A program made the position numbers and the translations under genes. A stretch of 64,000 nt of DNA from Hygrocybe punicea. Its lineage: Eukaryota > Basidiomycota > Agaricomycetes > Agaricales > Hygrophoraceae. Each line of letters opens with the position of its first letter. Position 1 is the first letter of the stretch. The notes below the pieces were generated by a model. That model ran no database searches, was not told where the DNA came from, and saw nothing but the letters and a program-made list of their open reading frames with translations. The stretch spans positions 1 to 64,000 of the forward strand of contig OY744473.1 of assembly GCA_963556145.1 (NCBI GenBank). Reading direction: 5' to 3'. This document shows, one piece after another, positions 34,097-46,638 of this stretch.

Positions 34097-37000
34097 AAAG
34101 ACTAAACGTTTCCCAACTCCCCCGACATTCAACTTTCGACATGAACGAACGAACCCCCTCCTCTCAACCGAATCTCTCCCTCGTCCTCCCCTACACCCTC
34201 TCCCTCTCCTCCTCCTCTCGACTTTATTCATCCCTCAACCCTGACCCCACACGAATGGACAAACGAACGATGCTAGCCTGTTATTGATGCAGACCTGAAA
34301 TCTGTTGATGTACACTAGCCACCTGGACCCCTGAACGAATGTTGAATACTCTGAATGGTCAACCTCAAGACTGCCGCCCTGCGAATTATTTATGGTTTAT
34401 CCATAATAATTGCTCAAGCCCAATCCTGGAACCCGAATCCGAATACACCCCTGACTAACGTCACCACTGTCATTCCGCTACTTCAACACAATAATTACGA
34501 CATGGAATGATGCAATGGACAAGACTTGTCATTGCCCCAGATGCAGAAGGATACTGCTAGACAAACCAATCGCCTTAGGTATCCCACCTTCATGAATCAA
34601 ATATGTTTTGGTTGTACCAGACATATTACGACTCCCTCTCCCTGGACGAACAAAAAAATCAACGAATCCTTCAAACCGCCTTCCTAGCCTTCCTTCCACC
34701 TCCTCCCTCCCATCTCCTCACCAAATGCAGAAAGCCCAGAGAAAGCCAGTATGCAAATGAAACCCCGAACCCTGTAATGACCTGTACATGCGACAAAGAG
34801 AAGTGGTTGATCTTAGTAGTCTGTTGGAACAGATGAAAGGGGACCCTCTTTGTTTGACATGGATGAACAAATGACCAAGACTATAATGATTGTCATGACT
34901 AGAACACATACGAAATACCACTCCTTACCAATTTGGATAGCGCGGATCGGCATATCAGGTGATATCCCGCTACACACCCTCTTTTTCTGGAACTTTGATC
35001 CCCGATCATACATACGAATCCACGAGGCAACCAAGACTCTGGTACATGGACCGATCACTGGAAACTCCAACATGATGCTGACAATGAGGCATGGTAATTG
35101 CCGAAGACGGAAAACTCCTTGAAATCACCCACTTGTCGTCACCCTGGCCAACCTCTGCCCCCCAGACCATCCGTACCTGTGGCCTGCCCGTCGCTGGTGG
35201 CAGTGTGATCTTGCCTGGTTCCCCCTCAACCGACCTGACGACTGGGTCGACTACATCAGCTGGAACGATCCTCGCATTCCTCACCTCGTCTTCCTTCCAC
35301 GATCCGTGACACCGGTCCTTGACGAATTACACCGTCTCCTGGGTGGTCTACGGATCACTGAGCAAAGAAATCGTTGAAGCCAATTCCTCCTCCAGCGTCT
35401 CCAATACATTTTGGACGAGGAACTTCCTCATCATCGATTTGTTGTTCGCATCCCCGCTCCTCGTCTTGCACCCGTACCCCAGAATCATCGTGACACACGT
35501 ATCGTCCAGCATCCTCGACACCGTCCCCACCATCGACATCGACGATGAGTCTCGACGTACCCTTTATCTTCGATGATCTGGACAATGAGCTATATTTTGG
35601 TGCAGTGAACATTTGCGGTGAAGAACATCCGACTCCCCCCATTGATGACTTTGATGCGTACATGGACAGTCTCACTGATCTTCCGACACCCCCTCGAAAA
35701 GTAACCCACCGACTGCATGTAGAGATGGATGATGAATACCGAGCATGGTTGTATTCTCCACCTCTTGTCTCGCTCCAAACCCAGTCACGTCGCCGCTCTC
35801 CACTTCTTCCCCAATCCCAGAGAAAGAAACTCGACCGTGCACACCGTTCTGACGGCCATAACATGCAGAACAATCGCACGAGAAATCGACATGGGACCAA
35901 AGAACCTGATTATCATCGTCATGCCTTATTTCGTGCAATGCATGAGCGTATGGTGAAGGGGAAGGAGAATGACATCCATGGATTGGATTGGAGATTGATG
36001 TTGTTTGTGAAAGGATACACCCCTGTCATGTATGATTCATAGAATGGACTTTCCCCTGTATGTAAACGACCTCGACATTATTTATACCAACAAAAACACC
36101 CAGAAGAAGAAACAGAATACCCAGAAACAGAAGAGAAGAAACAGAAATGGAATGGACAGATGGAACATGACCATAGAGAAACATGTAGCAGGTTCTCTCA
36201 CCAGCTATACAAATAAGAGACGAAGCAGCAGGTTCTCTCACCAGCTATATAAGTAAGAGATGAATATCCGAAATGATATAAAATCTATGACCTCCAGACG
36301 CATGCATGATCGCTATAAGCCGTAGAATGAACCTTGATGTCTATGGACACCAGAACTGAACCAGAAGGATACTGGTTATCAAACAAATGACCTCCAATCC
36401 CATGTGGAAAGGAACCCGATGTGCTACTGACCAGTATGGCAGTAAATGCACCAGAAAAAGAAACAGTGAAGAATGAATCCCTATCCGAAATCCTTTGCCA
36501 ATGTACAACTTGGAACTGGCAACTCGTTCACCTTCCTTATCCCGAATTCCCAAACATCTTCTGACCGACACCAATCCCTGTTGCATTCATGGAATATGAA
36601 GAAATCTCGCACACCATTCGAGTGTAGGAAATCCACGATCAGTCAACAACACCGATATCTGAAACGATACAAATCTATGTTCATTTGAATGTCCGTAATG
36701 ACTATAAACTTCTGACACCCAGAACTCTCTGACATCCAGAACTCCCTCATCCCAAAAATGCCGACCACCTGATTCTCTTCAAACCGACCACCCTGACTGG
36801 ATACCTTGAACCCGACAACCTTTACCTCCTTTCGAACCCGCGACCCCAACATTCTTTATGACTTAATGACGACATACCAACGACCCATGATTATCCACAC
36901 CGACAAAAAAACAATTGGACGAACCCGGATATATTTCTTTTGAAACCCTTGTAACTCAGTAACGTCTTCATGATTCAATGACCTTTGGACTGACATTTTT

Positions 37001-37148
37001 TCCTTTTTCTTGTCTTTATATTCTTGCCGACCTTGATCATGTCATTAAACTGTCTGTTCTTTCCTTGTGATTTTTTTCCTTGTCCTTTATTTTCCTTGTT
37101 CTTTGTTCTTCCGGTTAATCGGGACGATTCCCCTTGTTCCGGGGGTAT
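34097..37148 (+). other. Internal region of the LTR element; one 165-codon frame
   Basis: The interior is mostly without coding sense. The best frame is 35545-36042 (plus): MSLDVPFIFDDLDNELYFG, then an acidic proline-containing stretch, an Arg/Gln-rich middle (QTQSRRRSPLLPQSQRKK) and HALFRAMHERMVKGKEN. No zinc knuckle, protease or polymerase motif is present. It may be a remnant of a structural protein or a chance frame. Two short IR-like copies of GCAGGTTCTCTCACCAGCTATA occur at about 36187 and 36228. Confidence 0.5.
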
Positions 37149-38786
37149 TGTTACATTTTTCAACTCCGCAACTCCAATTCCGACTCCGCTACCCATGATG
37201 ACGATTCCACTTTACCATACCTTCCTTTTTTGTTCCCCTTTACCTTTTGTCTTCTTTTGGACATCATTGTTTATTCTTGTTCTTGTTCTCTTTTCATCCT
37301 TTCTTCTTCTAGAACAATCCAGACCGACCATGGACATATCCCACGTGACCTTGCTGTACCCGAATAGTCTCCTTGCCGACGGACATCATTGCTATTGTCT
37401 TTTCCCTTGCCCTGACATATTGTTGACTTCATCCCACAACAAACCGATTTACAATGGCTGTACTCCCAACACAGCTAATTACCGTAATCATCATTGGCAG
37501 CATCGCCATCACCTTCCTGATCGGTTTTTACCTTGTTATGTTCTATCTTTGGCATCGGCACCGAAACCCTTCCACCATTGATACTTCTGACTTCCACCTC
37601 GACAATATATCGACACGTAATTGACAATTGCCATTCCTGGATATATGGTTTCCACTGTCATACCCTGTGCCTACCATTATCCTCCCTGACGATCCGACGA
37701 CATTCCTCACCTGCATGCGAACTCTGAACAATCCTCGATCACGGGACATTTCACTGTTCTCTCTAATCCGACCATTGCCGAAGCACATTCTTTTGGACTT
37801 CGACCACAGACCATATGACTTCCCAAACAGTGAACCAACCCCTATCGCATATTGTTCACACGACACCGCTTCAATGCAGTACCCGACGACTTGTTCCCAC
37901 AGCTTGTCACTCATGCCATGACTCGAAACCTGGACCCACATTCATTTAACCTTTTCCATAACCTTGATATCTCCCACACTCGTTTACAATGATACCCTTT
38001 CTTGGACGAATACCGACATCAAGTGGACCTTCTTGTTCCACAAACAGGACAAGACATCGCTCCTCGATACGTCATCAACACAGACATCATCATCCGGTAC
38101 AGCTTGTGCTGTTCACATGTCTGGCCTCGACCAGCCCACTGTCCTAGTTGGTTTTTTCCTTTATACATTCCTTCATTTTCTTTCATACCGACCTTGCCAT
38201 TACATCCACACCACCTCAAGACACTCTCATCACCAACCCCACACTGGACGATACCCATCTTCGACCCGACCGTGCAACGCACTTGCCAGACTGCACACTT
38301 GCCTGTTGCAGCAAGTGTAGACCCCGAATAGGCAATTCTGCACATCACATGATCCGATGACAAATCATCCGAGTCATCCGGACCCCCTCTATTCCTCAAT
38401 GACACCCGGGCCTCCAGTTGGATCGCGAGAACATCGACATGAGGACGCCTCATGTACGCCTCATGGTGAACACATGGTGGAGTTGGACATGTTGTAGCTT
38501 CATGGTTGTATTTCTATTTACCTCCCCTCAAGACCAGTCACTATATATACTGTTCTTGTTGTTGGTTCGGACTTTTTCTTCTTTTCCTTTCCTTACGTTT
38601 AGTCTGGTTCTTGGGGCAGACCCCCTTGTCTTGGGTAACCCCCACGGCTCGCAATGACTTTAGACCATGAACCTCCCCCCTTGTAGCAGTGTTATCTATC
38701 AATGAAACTGCTGTTCTTCCCTCTGGAAACCGCCCCCCTGTTAAGTTGATTGTTGCCGGAGCCCGCTGCAGAAGCGATCCGTAACA
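37149..38786 (+). repeat. 3' LTR (1638 bp)
   Basis: Same length and termini as the 5' LTR, with two substitutions seen over its whole length. It follows the purine-rich GGGGGTAT. Confidence 0.92.
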
Positions 38787-39110
38787 CTGTAGCCCATGTC
38801 CAATCCTTTGCAAATGTGAGATATTTTGATCAACTATCATAATACTTGTGTGAACTTGATAATGCTAGATAAGCCAATGCCATTAGTTGACTATATTCCA
38901 GGTCTATTATAACCCACTGTAGCCCATGCCCAATCCACTGCAAACATGAAATATTTTAATCAACTGTCATAATAATTGGGTGAACTTGATAAGCTGATGT
39001 GACTAGTTGAATATCTTCCAGGCCCATTGTAACCCACTGTAGCCCATGCCCAATCCTCTGCAAATGTGAGGAATTTTGATCAACTTTAATAATGATTATA
39101 TGGACTTGGA
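38787..39110. repeat. About 125-bp tandem repeat, about 2.6 copies
   Basis: CACTGTAGCCCATG and CAATCC-TGCAAA-TGA boxes recur at about 38786, 38914 and 39035, with TTTTGATCAACT and GTGAACTTGATAA in between. Copies are diverged. The sequence from 39111 to 39507 shows no recognised gene; a 114-codon frame there has no motif. Confidence 0.75.
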
Positions 39111-39507
39111 AGGGATGATAATGCACGATATGCCATTGCAACTAGCCAGCTATCTGCTTATCAAATATCAACTCCGCCTAGACATACCGGGTTCTCCTCA
39201 GTTTCCTGATGGATGGAGTGTTGGCTGTCGCATGAGAAAGACTCAAATTATCAAGGAGCAGCCGCAGGTCCTCAGTTTGGACCCACCCACCTATCAAGCG
39301 GCGATAGCCCATTTCAAGTACATGCCTACAAAATGCTATTTAGTATTGACCACATTCTGTGGGACGCAACGTGCTTTCGATTGCTCTATGGACATACTTG
39401 TACAATGCTATTTACAATAGTGCCTCTGGTAGATTTATTGGCGTGGTCCTGGTAGAAAAAATTGGCTAGATTGTTCACCATAAAGGTTCCCTGTACCGAC
39501 GGAAATC

Positions 39508-41820
39508 CTATTTCTTCGGGTTGCAGTGATTTTCAGGAACAATAGGATCGTCTTCAGTGATTTTACCCTCTTGAATGGCCTTGAGGACATCCTCCTCGAA
39601 CTCGAGAGTTCGTCGAAGAATGGCATCCCGGCCCCCCTGGGCCAGACCGGAGTATTCCCAGATCTTCTTCATTTTAGGAATGCCTTCACGAATTCGTGCG
39701 ATGATGGGTAATGTTACCCTCGGGGGAGTACCAGTGCGCCACATGGAACCAAGCGCAGCATTCAAGTACCCTGTAGTTAAGCACTCAATATCCAAATATA
39801 CAACAGGGCTACGTTTAAAGGGCACATACAGTAATGCTGTTCGTCGTCATCGGGGTATTTCAGAGTGGCTTCAAGATAGAAGATAACTGATTTCTCCAGG
39901 TGTCTCTTGATATCAGCTGGGTTGTCGCATTCGAATCGAGCCATCTGCCTGTGGCAAAAGCCTTTGATGCTGGGCAGGAACACAGGTTAGAGGCCACATC
40001 AAGATGAAGGATGGGTACCACGTACGCTAACGCCTCCGCAATGGGATAAATGTGGAAGGAGGAAATAAAACCTGGGTCGTACTCAGCACCTAATGTAGGT
40101 TGGTTGCGTTGACATTCAGCGATGACGTTATCGGCTAGCTCTAGAGTCTCTGCTATGGGATATTGTGAATCAGGACCAGGTTTCGCAGCGTATGCCTATG
40201 AAAGGTGGAAAATGAATAGGAAAGAAGCAATGGAATCGAGAATAAAGAGCGGAACCTGCATAAGATCGTCCAGGAGTAGAACACGAATGGCTCTAACGAA
40301 GGTAGCCTCGAAAATGGCACCACGATCATCCTTGTGGACATTATGCCATATTTTCTGTCCTCGTTCGAGGACTTCGATACATTGCCGATACCATTGAATT
40401 GCAGAGTCATGTTCCTGACTTGCGCCCGATGACATCAGCGCACGCATCAACCATGCACTGAAATGGCGTTGACATGAGTTCACATCTTCTCACTAGTAGA
40501 CCAAAAAAGGCACCAACCGCACAGTAACGGAGAGGGCAGGCCTGACATCATCCCAACCCTTCGTTTGCAGCCGAACTTGCGATTCCTTGAGCACAAGCTC
40601 AGGCCCAGCGTCCATCCATGCATCCCGCTTTTGAGCCTCAAAGCGAACTGCGGGAGTGTAAGCGTTGGTGCCTGCCTACTTTGCTTCCACGTTACCTTGC
40701 TTGTTGTAATAAGAAATCCACTTTGGGTCGTCCATGTGAAACACGCGCTTATCACGAAGGATTCCATTCGTTATGGAGACGAGAGCCTTTGCGGTGTTAG
40801 TCAGCTACTTTTACCAGAGGAGAGAGAGATTTGGGAAGCCGTACCCCTGTGAGTCCGACGAGCGCCATCGGCCCGTTTGGGAGCGGAACCTCCTTGAGTT
40901 GCTTCATGTATTTCACCCCTTCAGAGAAATCCTCACAAGACAAATGGTAAGGGTGGGACCATTAGAGTGATGAAATACATATACTAACCTCGTATGCCCA
41001 ATATATTACCCATCCCTAGCGAACATCACGTTAACGGATGCTGTCAGCGGTCAACAATTAGACTCACACTGCTGGCATAACTGGTTGCACCTTGTTGCTG
41101 AAGTTCCGGGAACATCGCTTTAGCACGGTCCCAAGGCAAGTTTCCAATTTGCGGCCCATTAGCTTGAAGAACATGCAAATGTTCACCGTTTCTTTCCGTG
41201 AGGTAGTCCATCCGTCGCTGTGCCGCCTTCAATTCGCTTTCGTACTGCTCCTTCTGTTTCAAGTCAGAAGCGGAAAGATTCTCAACAGGGAGTGTAGCGA
41301 GTGCCCTCTTCCATGCATCCACAGCACGATCCCAGCCGCCTATTGCCTGCACAGCTGTCAGATGGAGTGAGTGTAGAAATAAAGTAACGCCGACTTGTTG
41401 TCCTGTGGCTAGACGAGCCCAAGCTTTGGAGTAAGTTGAATTCAATTCGGTTGCCTAGATGAAAGTTCAAGTTAACTTGGAGTTGAAGATTCTCAATACT
41501 AGTATATGGGCTAGGTTGACGAACGCTCGTTGTCCAAACGAAGTCTGAACCATACACTCACTTTCTGAGCATCATTAACGGCATCAAGGTACCTTGCGCA
41601 CGAGATGAGCGATATAGAAGCACAGCTGAAAAGAAGAAGAAAAACTCGCGTACTTCTTCATGGATAGACTGCAAGCAGCCCTGTTGGCGTAGAAAACGGC
41701 ATTATTGCCATCTTCCAAGATCGCAGCAGAATACTTTTTGTACGCCTGTGTGAATTTCTTCTTTGCGAACAATGCATTTCCTTCGTCCTTGAGTTTGAGA
41801 GATTTTTCGGTGCTCGACAT
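39508..41820 (-). CDS. TPR-repeat protein
   Basis: Minus-strand gene with several short introns. Exon 1 (from ATG 41820) encodes a TPR motif: LKLKDEGNALFAKKKFTQAYKKYSAAILEDGNNAVFYANRAACSL. Following exons continue YLDAVNDAQK, ATELNSTYSKAWARLATGQQ, AIGGWDRAVDAWKRALATLP and a charged linker. Later exons read ESQVRLQTKGWDDVRPALSVTVR, RHFSAWLMRALMSSG, SAIQWYRQCIEVLERGQKIWHNVHKDDRGAIFEATFVRAIR, ECLTTGYLNAALGSMW and RIREGIPKMKKIWEYSGLAQGGRD, stop at 39508-39510. N-terminal TPRs of this kind usually bind chaperone tails; the C-terminal half is a family-specific helical domain found in agarics. All parts appear in order, so the gene may be functional; exon borders were not all checked. Confidence 0.7.
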
Positions 41821-41948
41821 AATGACTTGGATGGGTTTTCCGGAGTCTCAAAGTCACCAGGCAAATGTTTTTCGCACTCCGCTCGGGTTCCCCTGTGGTA
41901 TCGTGAAACGTCGGATACGAGACTATCGTTGATAATTTTTTGCAAAGC

Positions 41949-43821
41949 ATACCTTGCCGGCACCCGTCGGAGTGCACAAAAGGATTGGCTCATCGGTGCC
42001 AAACGCGACAGGATACAACTTGCTCTGAATACGATTCAGTGTTGGTACAGTGAACGCCGGACGCCCACTCAGGCAGGCAGGGTAACCCTCTGCGACAGGT
42101 TTTTGCTTGAGAGCAGGCACATGGATCTCTTCATACCCCTTACGAGACCGCTTGAATGAGCCATCTGGAAGCTTGCACTTTTTATTCGACATAAGATGAC
42201 TGCCTTGACTGAATACCATGCTCTCCAGATCGAGTATCTTCTTCGGCTGAAGAGTCGAGCCAGGCGCGAGCGTTGCAGTGCTGGGAACCGCGGTTTGATG
42301 AGAGGAGGGTTCATCAACGTCCATGGCATTGGCACGAGTGGTTGCGAGGCGATCTCCGGCAAGCTCTCGTAGAATCCAGTCAAGACCCTTCTCACGCATA
42401 GGAACCTCGACATTGACACGCTCATCAGCGTCGCTCCGCATAAGCTTTGTGCACCAGACGACAACATCTCGGTTCTTGAGAAACTTGGCGACAATGTGGT
42501 AAGTTTCAAAGTCGAAGAGCTCCATAAGGTACGCAAACTTGACTCGGAGCCGAGAATGCTCAGAACGGAGGCAGCCTTGTCAGCGGCAGTAACGGGATCT
42601 GGGTAGACTTCGGAAGTTTGACGTTGGACCCAAAAGGCGTCGATGACGTCGGGAGATACGATGACTTTATCTGCCTTTACTTTCCCCTTGACACGGGCCC
42701 GCAATGACAAGAGCTTCCTCACCAAGGTCACCAGGTTCCAGAGGTGCATCTTCAGGCTGCTCGGCGTCCTCGTCGTCAGAGTCATTGCGAATCTCGAACT
42801 CCTCCTCATCAGACTCTTCCTGCTATTCCTCGTCAAAGACGATGGCCACGCCAAGTTCGTCGTCGATTTGGGCATCCTTTCGCTCCATGGCGGGGTCCAC
42901 GACGGCCTCATCTTCTGCACCGTAGTCTGTGATATTCTTTGCCAGACCTTCTTCCTCAAGGAACCGGTGTGCTCTCTCCCCATAGCGGTCAACAAACTTG
43001 ACAACAATATCTCGGGCAGGTTCAGTGCGTGTCCGCGCACGGATTGCAGTATATGAAGAGTCATCTTCCAAATAACCAAGATATTCAAAGTGGACAGTGT
43101 TGTCGCCATCATGGTAAGCGGTAATTGAGGGGAAGTATCGTGTCCTAGCGCACGGCAGGTCGGTTGGCTGCAGATCCTCGTAATAACAACGCAGCTTTTC
43201 GAGACTCGTCCTCAGAGCGTAGAACATTCTGGCCACATGCGCTATTTGAGATTCGTTTAAAGCAGAGTCTAGCCCAACCCACATGCAATCAGTCAGACGT
43301 TGAATAATCACCATATCAATCATGACAGCCCCAAGGACGACGACCCACGGGCCCGCAGTGGCATGAAGGACAACAGGTGGCATTTCAAATGCTTTCGAAC
43401 TAACGCTGAATTATAGGAGATGAATTTGAAGAAAAATGTACAAAAATACCTTGGACTGAGCCAAACAACGGGCAAATGACAAGCCAACTTGCGTGGATCG
43501 GTCAGATTGTCCATCTCCGTTTTCATTTTTGTCCTCCTTGTACAGAGTTGAGGCAAGTCCTATCACTATGGGGAATTCCACTATGCCATCAGGACACGTC
43601 TTGTCGCTGTTCACGACAACTTGTATGTGGACACCGAGCACATCGGAGAGAAGTGGGTTCAATTGATCACGACGTTTGTCTTCGGTAGCATAAATAAAGA
43701 TTTCCTGTTGAATCAGTGCCAAAAGCTCACCTACGGTCGTGCCAGCAAGGGCCGTGAGTTGTGCTGTTGTAGTGGCGAGGGATTGTCTGAAGACGACGTA
43801 TGCTTTCGGCTTAGTCGTCAT
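41949..43821 (-). pseudogene. Crinkler nuclease/kinase relic fused to a BRR2 helicase fragment
   Basis: The first part (43821 to about 42940) is a paralogue of the 5953-8328 gene without headers: LLSDVLGVHIQVVVN, PDGIVEF, YKEDKNENGDGQSD, then after an intron the region before and at the start of the kinase domain (VIIQRLTDCMWVGLDSALNE, DIVVKFVDRYG). It has a stop (CGA to TGA) and a frameshift near 43390-43410. At about 42940 the sense changes abruptly to the U5 snRNP helicase BRR2: QIDDELGVAIVFDEE, DVIDAFWVQRQ, VVVWCTKLMRSDADERVNVE, KKCKLPDGSFKRSRKGYEEIHVPA, LNRIQSKLYPVAFG and the Walker A CTPTGAGK, ending at an intron donor at about 41949. The BRR2 part also has frameshifts. The catalytic loop of the kinase and most of BRR2 are missing. 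Confidence 0.85.
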
Positions 43822-44013
43822 ACCTCCGGATATTTCTCTAGCTTGTGAGGCTTCTTATTCATAGGATTGGCTTTGATTATCAAATTGGGACGATATGTTC
43901 CATCAACACGACAAATAGTTTGCACAAGTTCTACATGTATAGCAAGGGTGTGTGAGCATTGCATTCCATTTGGTGATATATATGGCACCTAATTTCTTTG
44001 GAGTTTCCCTGCG

Positions 44014-45069
44014 TCACAAACCCTTCCCGATTAGCCCATGGTGTGATTGCCGGCCAAGACTAGATCTAGACGGTAGTGTATCACGTAAAAATGCTGAGGA
44101 AGCCGGTGTGTTATGAATGAGGGCAAGAGTCCAGTCTTCCTCGGGCAGGGCTAAATTGCCCTCATCTCGTTGGACCGGCTCCAACAAGGCAAGTTCCCCC
44201 TCAGGTAGATGCATGATATCGAGCTCATCAATATCGTCGTCGTCGTCGTCACGTAAATCGGAATAAGCATCGTCGTCTTCTTCTTCTCCTTCGTCCTCGT
44301 TCTCCTCGTTCTCCTCCTCCTTTTCTCCTTCATCCTCGTCACTGTCTTCATTGTCCATGTCCCCTTCAACATCCACATCCGGGTCCATGGGTGCCATATG
44401 CATGACAGAATCTCTTCGAGCGATCCTACATGTCCAGTAAATGCCGCTGCACGCCATCAAAATGACCAAGTCCTGGCGTTCGTTCATACGAAACAGGTAA
44501 GCCGCCTGGCGCATTGCTTGTGTCTGCCCTCTAGCCAGCTCAATAGCGGTACTCTCCAGCGAGGGCAAACCCGTCAATGACCGGCTAGCAGCGGGCTTGA
44601 CTTCCACGAGAATGGGAATACCAATAGATTTGATCTTCAAATTCTCCCACACCCTTCCTCTGGCTGGATTGCGAAGGCGGCTTCGCATTCGGATGATAGC
44701 GAAGTCAGGAATGATTTCCTTGACGATGCGCATGTGCTCTGTGGATGTCGCAGATGCGATGGTGGAAAGAGTCGTGTTCCCTGTATCAAGGGAGTCTGTC
44801 TGATCTGATTTATCGTCCCCATCGTCCACAGTGGATGGACTATCCGGCGGGGTTTGTTTGTAGTGAAGGACGTGTTGGGGAATGTTCAACAAAGACCGGC
44901 GGTCGGCAATCAGGAGGGTCATGATATATGACCATAGTCCATACGAAGGCGACTCCACGTTTCGCAAATTCGACGCGCGGCTGTGCATATAAGCCTTGGC
45001 AAGTTTCAGTCTGGAGACATCCTCGGGGTTAATTAGGAGGCCCGGAAGGACGTATTCGGTGGATGGCAT
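44014..45069 (-). CDS. Orphan protein with PD-(D/E)XK nuclease-like core
   Basis: Single-exon 351-codon frame. Residues about 118-215 hold IIPDFAIIRM, then IPILVEVKPA, then RGQTQAMRQAAYLFRM and LVILMACSGIYWTCRI. The D...E-x-K spacing with a following Q-rich helix and a YLF motif fits the PD-(D/E)XK fold seen in many agaric orphans (inference from motif). Residues about 225-290 are a long Asp/Glu-rich tract, and the C-terminus is unrecognised. It starts about 100 bases from the end of the membrane protein gene on the same strand. The acidic tract suggests nuclear or histone contact but this is speculation. Confidence 0.6.
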   Translation of the reverse strand: MPSTEYVLPGLLINPEDVSRLKLAKAYMHSRASNLRNVESPSYGLWSYIMTLLIADRRSLLNIPQHVLHYKQTPPDSPSTVDDGDDKSDQTDSLDTGNTTLSTIASATSTEHMRIVKEIIPDFAIIRMRSRLRNPARGRVWENLKIKSIGIPILVEVKPAASRSLTGLPSLESTAIELARGQTQAMRQAAYLFRMNERQDLVILMACSGIYWTCRIARRDSVMHMAPMDPDVDVEGDMDNEDSDEDEGEKEEENEENEDEGEEEDDDAYSDLRDDDDDDIDELDIMHLPEGELALLEPVQRDEGNLALPEEDWTLALIHNTPASSAFLRDTLPSRSSLGRQSHHGLIGKGL

Positions 45070-45155
45070 CGTAGTGACACAGGAACGAAACGAACAACTT
45101 GAATCGGTTACGTTGGTTGAGTCACACGGTCACGGTTCAACGTATACTTATCGGT

Positions 45156-46510
45156 TTACCATGTCCGCCATACAACAGCAGCGATAATCAAGCCATGTGT
45201 GCCTGAATCTGAGAGCTTCGTCAACGGGACCAGGGGGTCCGGGGAGTACTGTAGATTAGAGGGAATTGTGCTGGAAGAAGATGTTGAATGAGATGCGGGT
45301 GGTGGGAAGTTGGTGTTGATGGTGTGGGGTCTAGACTGAGAATGATTCGACGAGGAGGGGGTGGCCAATGATTCCAATTTGGGGTTTTCGGTTACTTCTC
45401 TTGGCCTGGTAGGCAGGATTGTTGCGGATGGGAGTTCAGTTTGGGAATTCAAATGCATGTTAGGTGAAGTACCAGATTGCTCTGTTGCAAATGCTGGTAG
45501 TGCAACATCTGGCTGACTTCGTCGCCCAATATCGGGAGATTGAATGCCTTGGAAAGCAGATGTATCAGATTCGAAAGCCCCTGTTTGTGATGGGATGGCG
45601 TGTAAGAATCCAGGCCTTTCAGCCGTATCCAAACTATTGTGCTCGAATACGCCAGGCGTCGGCATACGCAGCCTCCGCCATCGACAAAAAAATAGCCACG
45701 ATACCACCACTAAGATGATGAGTAGGACAATGATACTGCCTACCACAGCTCCAACGACCGCGCCAACCCCCGGCGACTTGTGTATGCTCGTGCCTGCACT
45801 AGTCGAAGGCCCCGCATGCGCTATACTCGTTGACCCACCAGTTGTGTACCTGAAAAGGATTCAAGCAATTGTGTACGACCGCCCTGGATACAACAAGACA
45901 CACAAAGCTAAGCATAGCCACCAAACCAATCGAGAAGGCAGGATTTGGTTGGACCTCGGTGACGGTAATGGTATGCTGTCCTCCGGAGAGGACATCCGAG
46001 GTCCAAGGGATTGGCGTGCAGTTGTACCCCGTTGCTCCGATTCCTGAGAGGTCATAGGTGTCGATGCGGGTGATATTTGTCCCATCGATGGCGCACAATT
46101 GAACCATCAATGTAGGTGACAACAGCGCCTGAGACACGAGCATGTTATATTCGCACCAGTATATGAGAGAGCATTGTGCCTACCCATGAATGACAGAGAT
46201 ACGCTTTGGCCGGTTCCGTTCATGAAACCGAAGGTAACCACAAATTGGGAACGTCTATATATCCGGGTTACCCCAGCTGAAAACAGTCATCGTAATGCGC
46301 AATAGATATATTAATGGGCGTTTGGACTTACAGGTTCAGTGGAAATGTCACCACTCTTGTGTCATTCATGTAGACAGTCACATCGTCAGCACGAACCAGG
46401 ACGATGAGCAACAGAGTGTACAGTAAACATACACGGATAAATAAATAAATAAATAACGTTAGAAACGTGCCCGATCGAACCAGAATCTTGCTTTCCTGCA
46501 ACACCGTCAT
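45156..46510 (-). CDS. Single-pass membrane protein with signal peptide
   Basis: Minus-strand gene with about four exons. ATG at 46510 starts a signal sequence (TLFIYLFIRVCLLYTLLLIVLVRA). The extracellular part reads DDVTVYMNDTRVVTFPLN, FVVTFGFMNGTGQSVSLSF, DGTNITRIDTYDLSG and SDVLSGGQHTITVTEVQ. A Thr/Ser-rich stalk leads to the membrane segment VGSIIVLLIILVVVSWLFF, a basic CRWRRLR stop-transfer and a Ser/Pro-rich cytoplasmic tail ending at 45156. This layout is common among agaric surface proteins of unknown ligand. N-glycosylation sites (NDT, NGT, NIT) fit an outside domain. One exon junction near 46130-46190 does not keep frame by my reading, so a break cannot be excluded. Confidence 0.6.
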
Positions 46511-46638
46511 CAAAGAGACGATATCCCCATGCAGCAGAAACAATCGAAATCGGAGAGACCACTTTATTATTGGAGTTATGATGGAATCCTCAGTCCCAAG
46601 TCTGAGAGCACACCAAGTCTCTCCGCCCCATCGTGTAC

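Larger units (their letters stand above)
32459..38786 (+). mobile_element. Young non-autonomous LTR retrotransposon (LARD-like)
   Basis: Two direct repeats of exactly 1638 bp (32459-34096 and 37149-38786) begin TGTTAC and end GTAACA. I found only two differences between them (32486/37176 and 34086/38776), so insertion is very recent. The 3052-bp interior has no reverse transcriptase, integrase, protease or gag motif, so it depends on another element. A GGGGGTAT purine-rich run precedes the 3' LTR and fits a polypurine tract. The flanking pentamers differ (TATTG left, CTGTA right), so no target duplication is present. Two solo copies of the same LTR lie at 55797-59662 and 61738-63392. Confidence 0.9.

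Noticed and set aside
42069..43112. 347-codon minus-strand gene
   Set aside because: It is a shadow frame of the kinase/BRR2 relic; only its middle part matches BRR2, which shows a frameshift rather than a separate gene.
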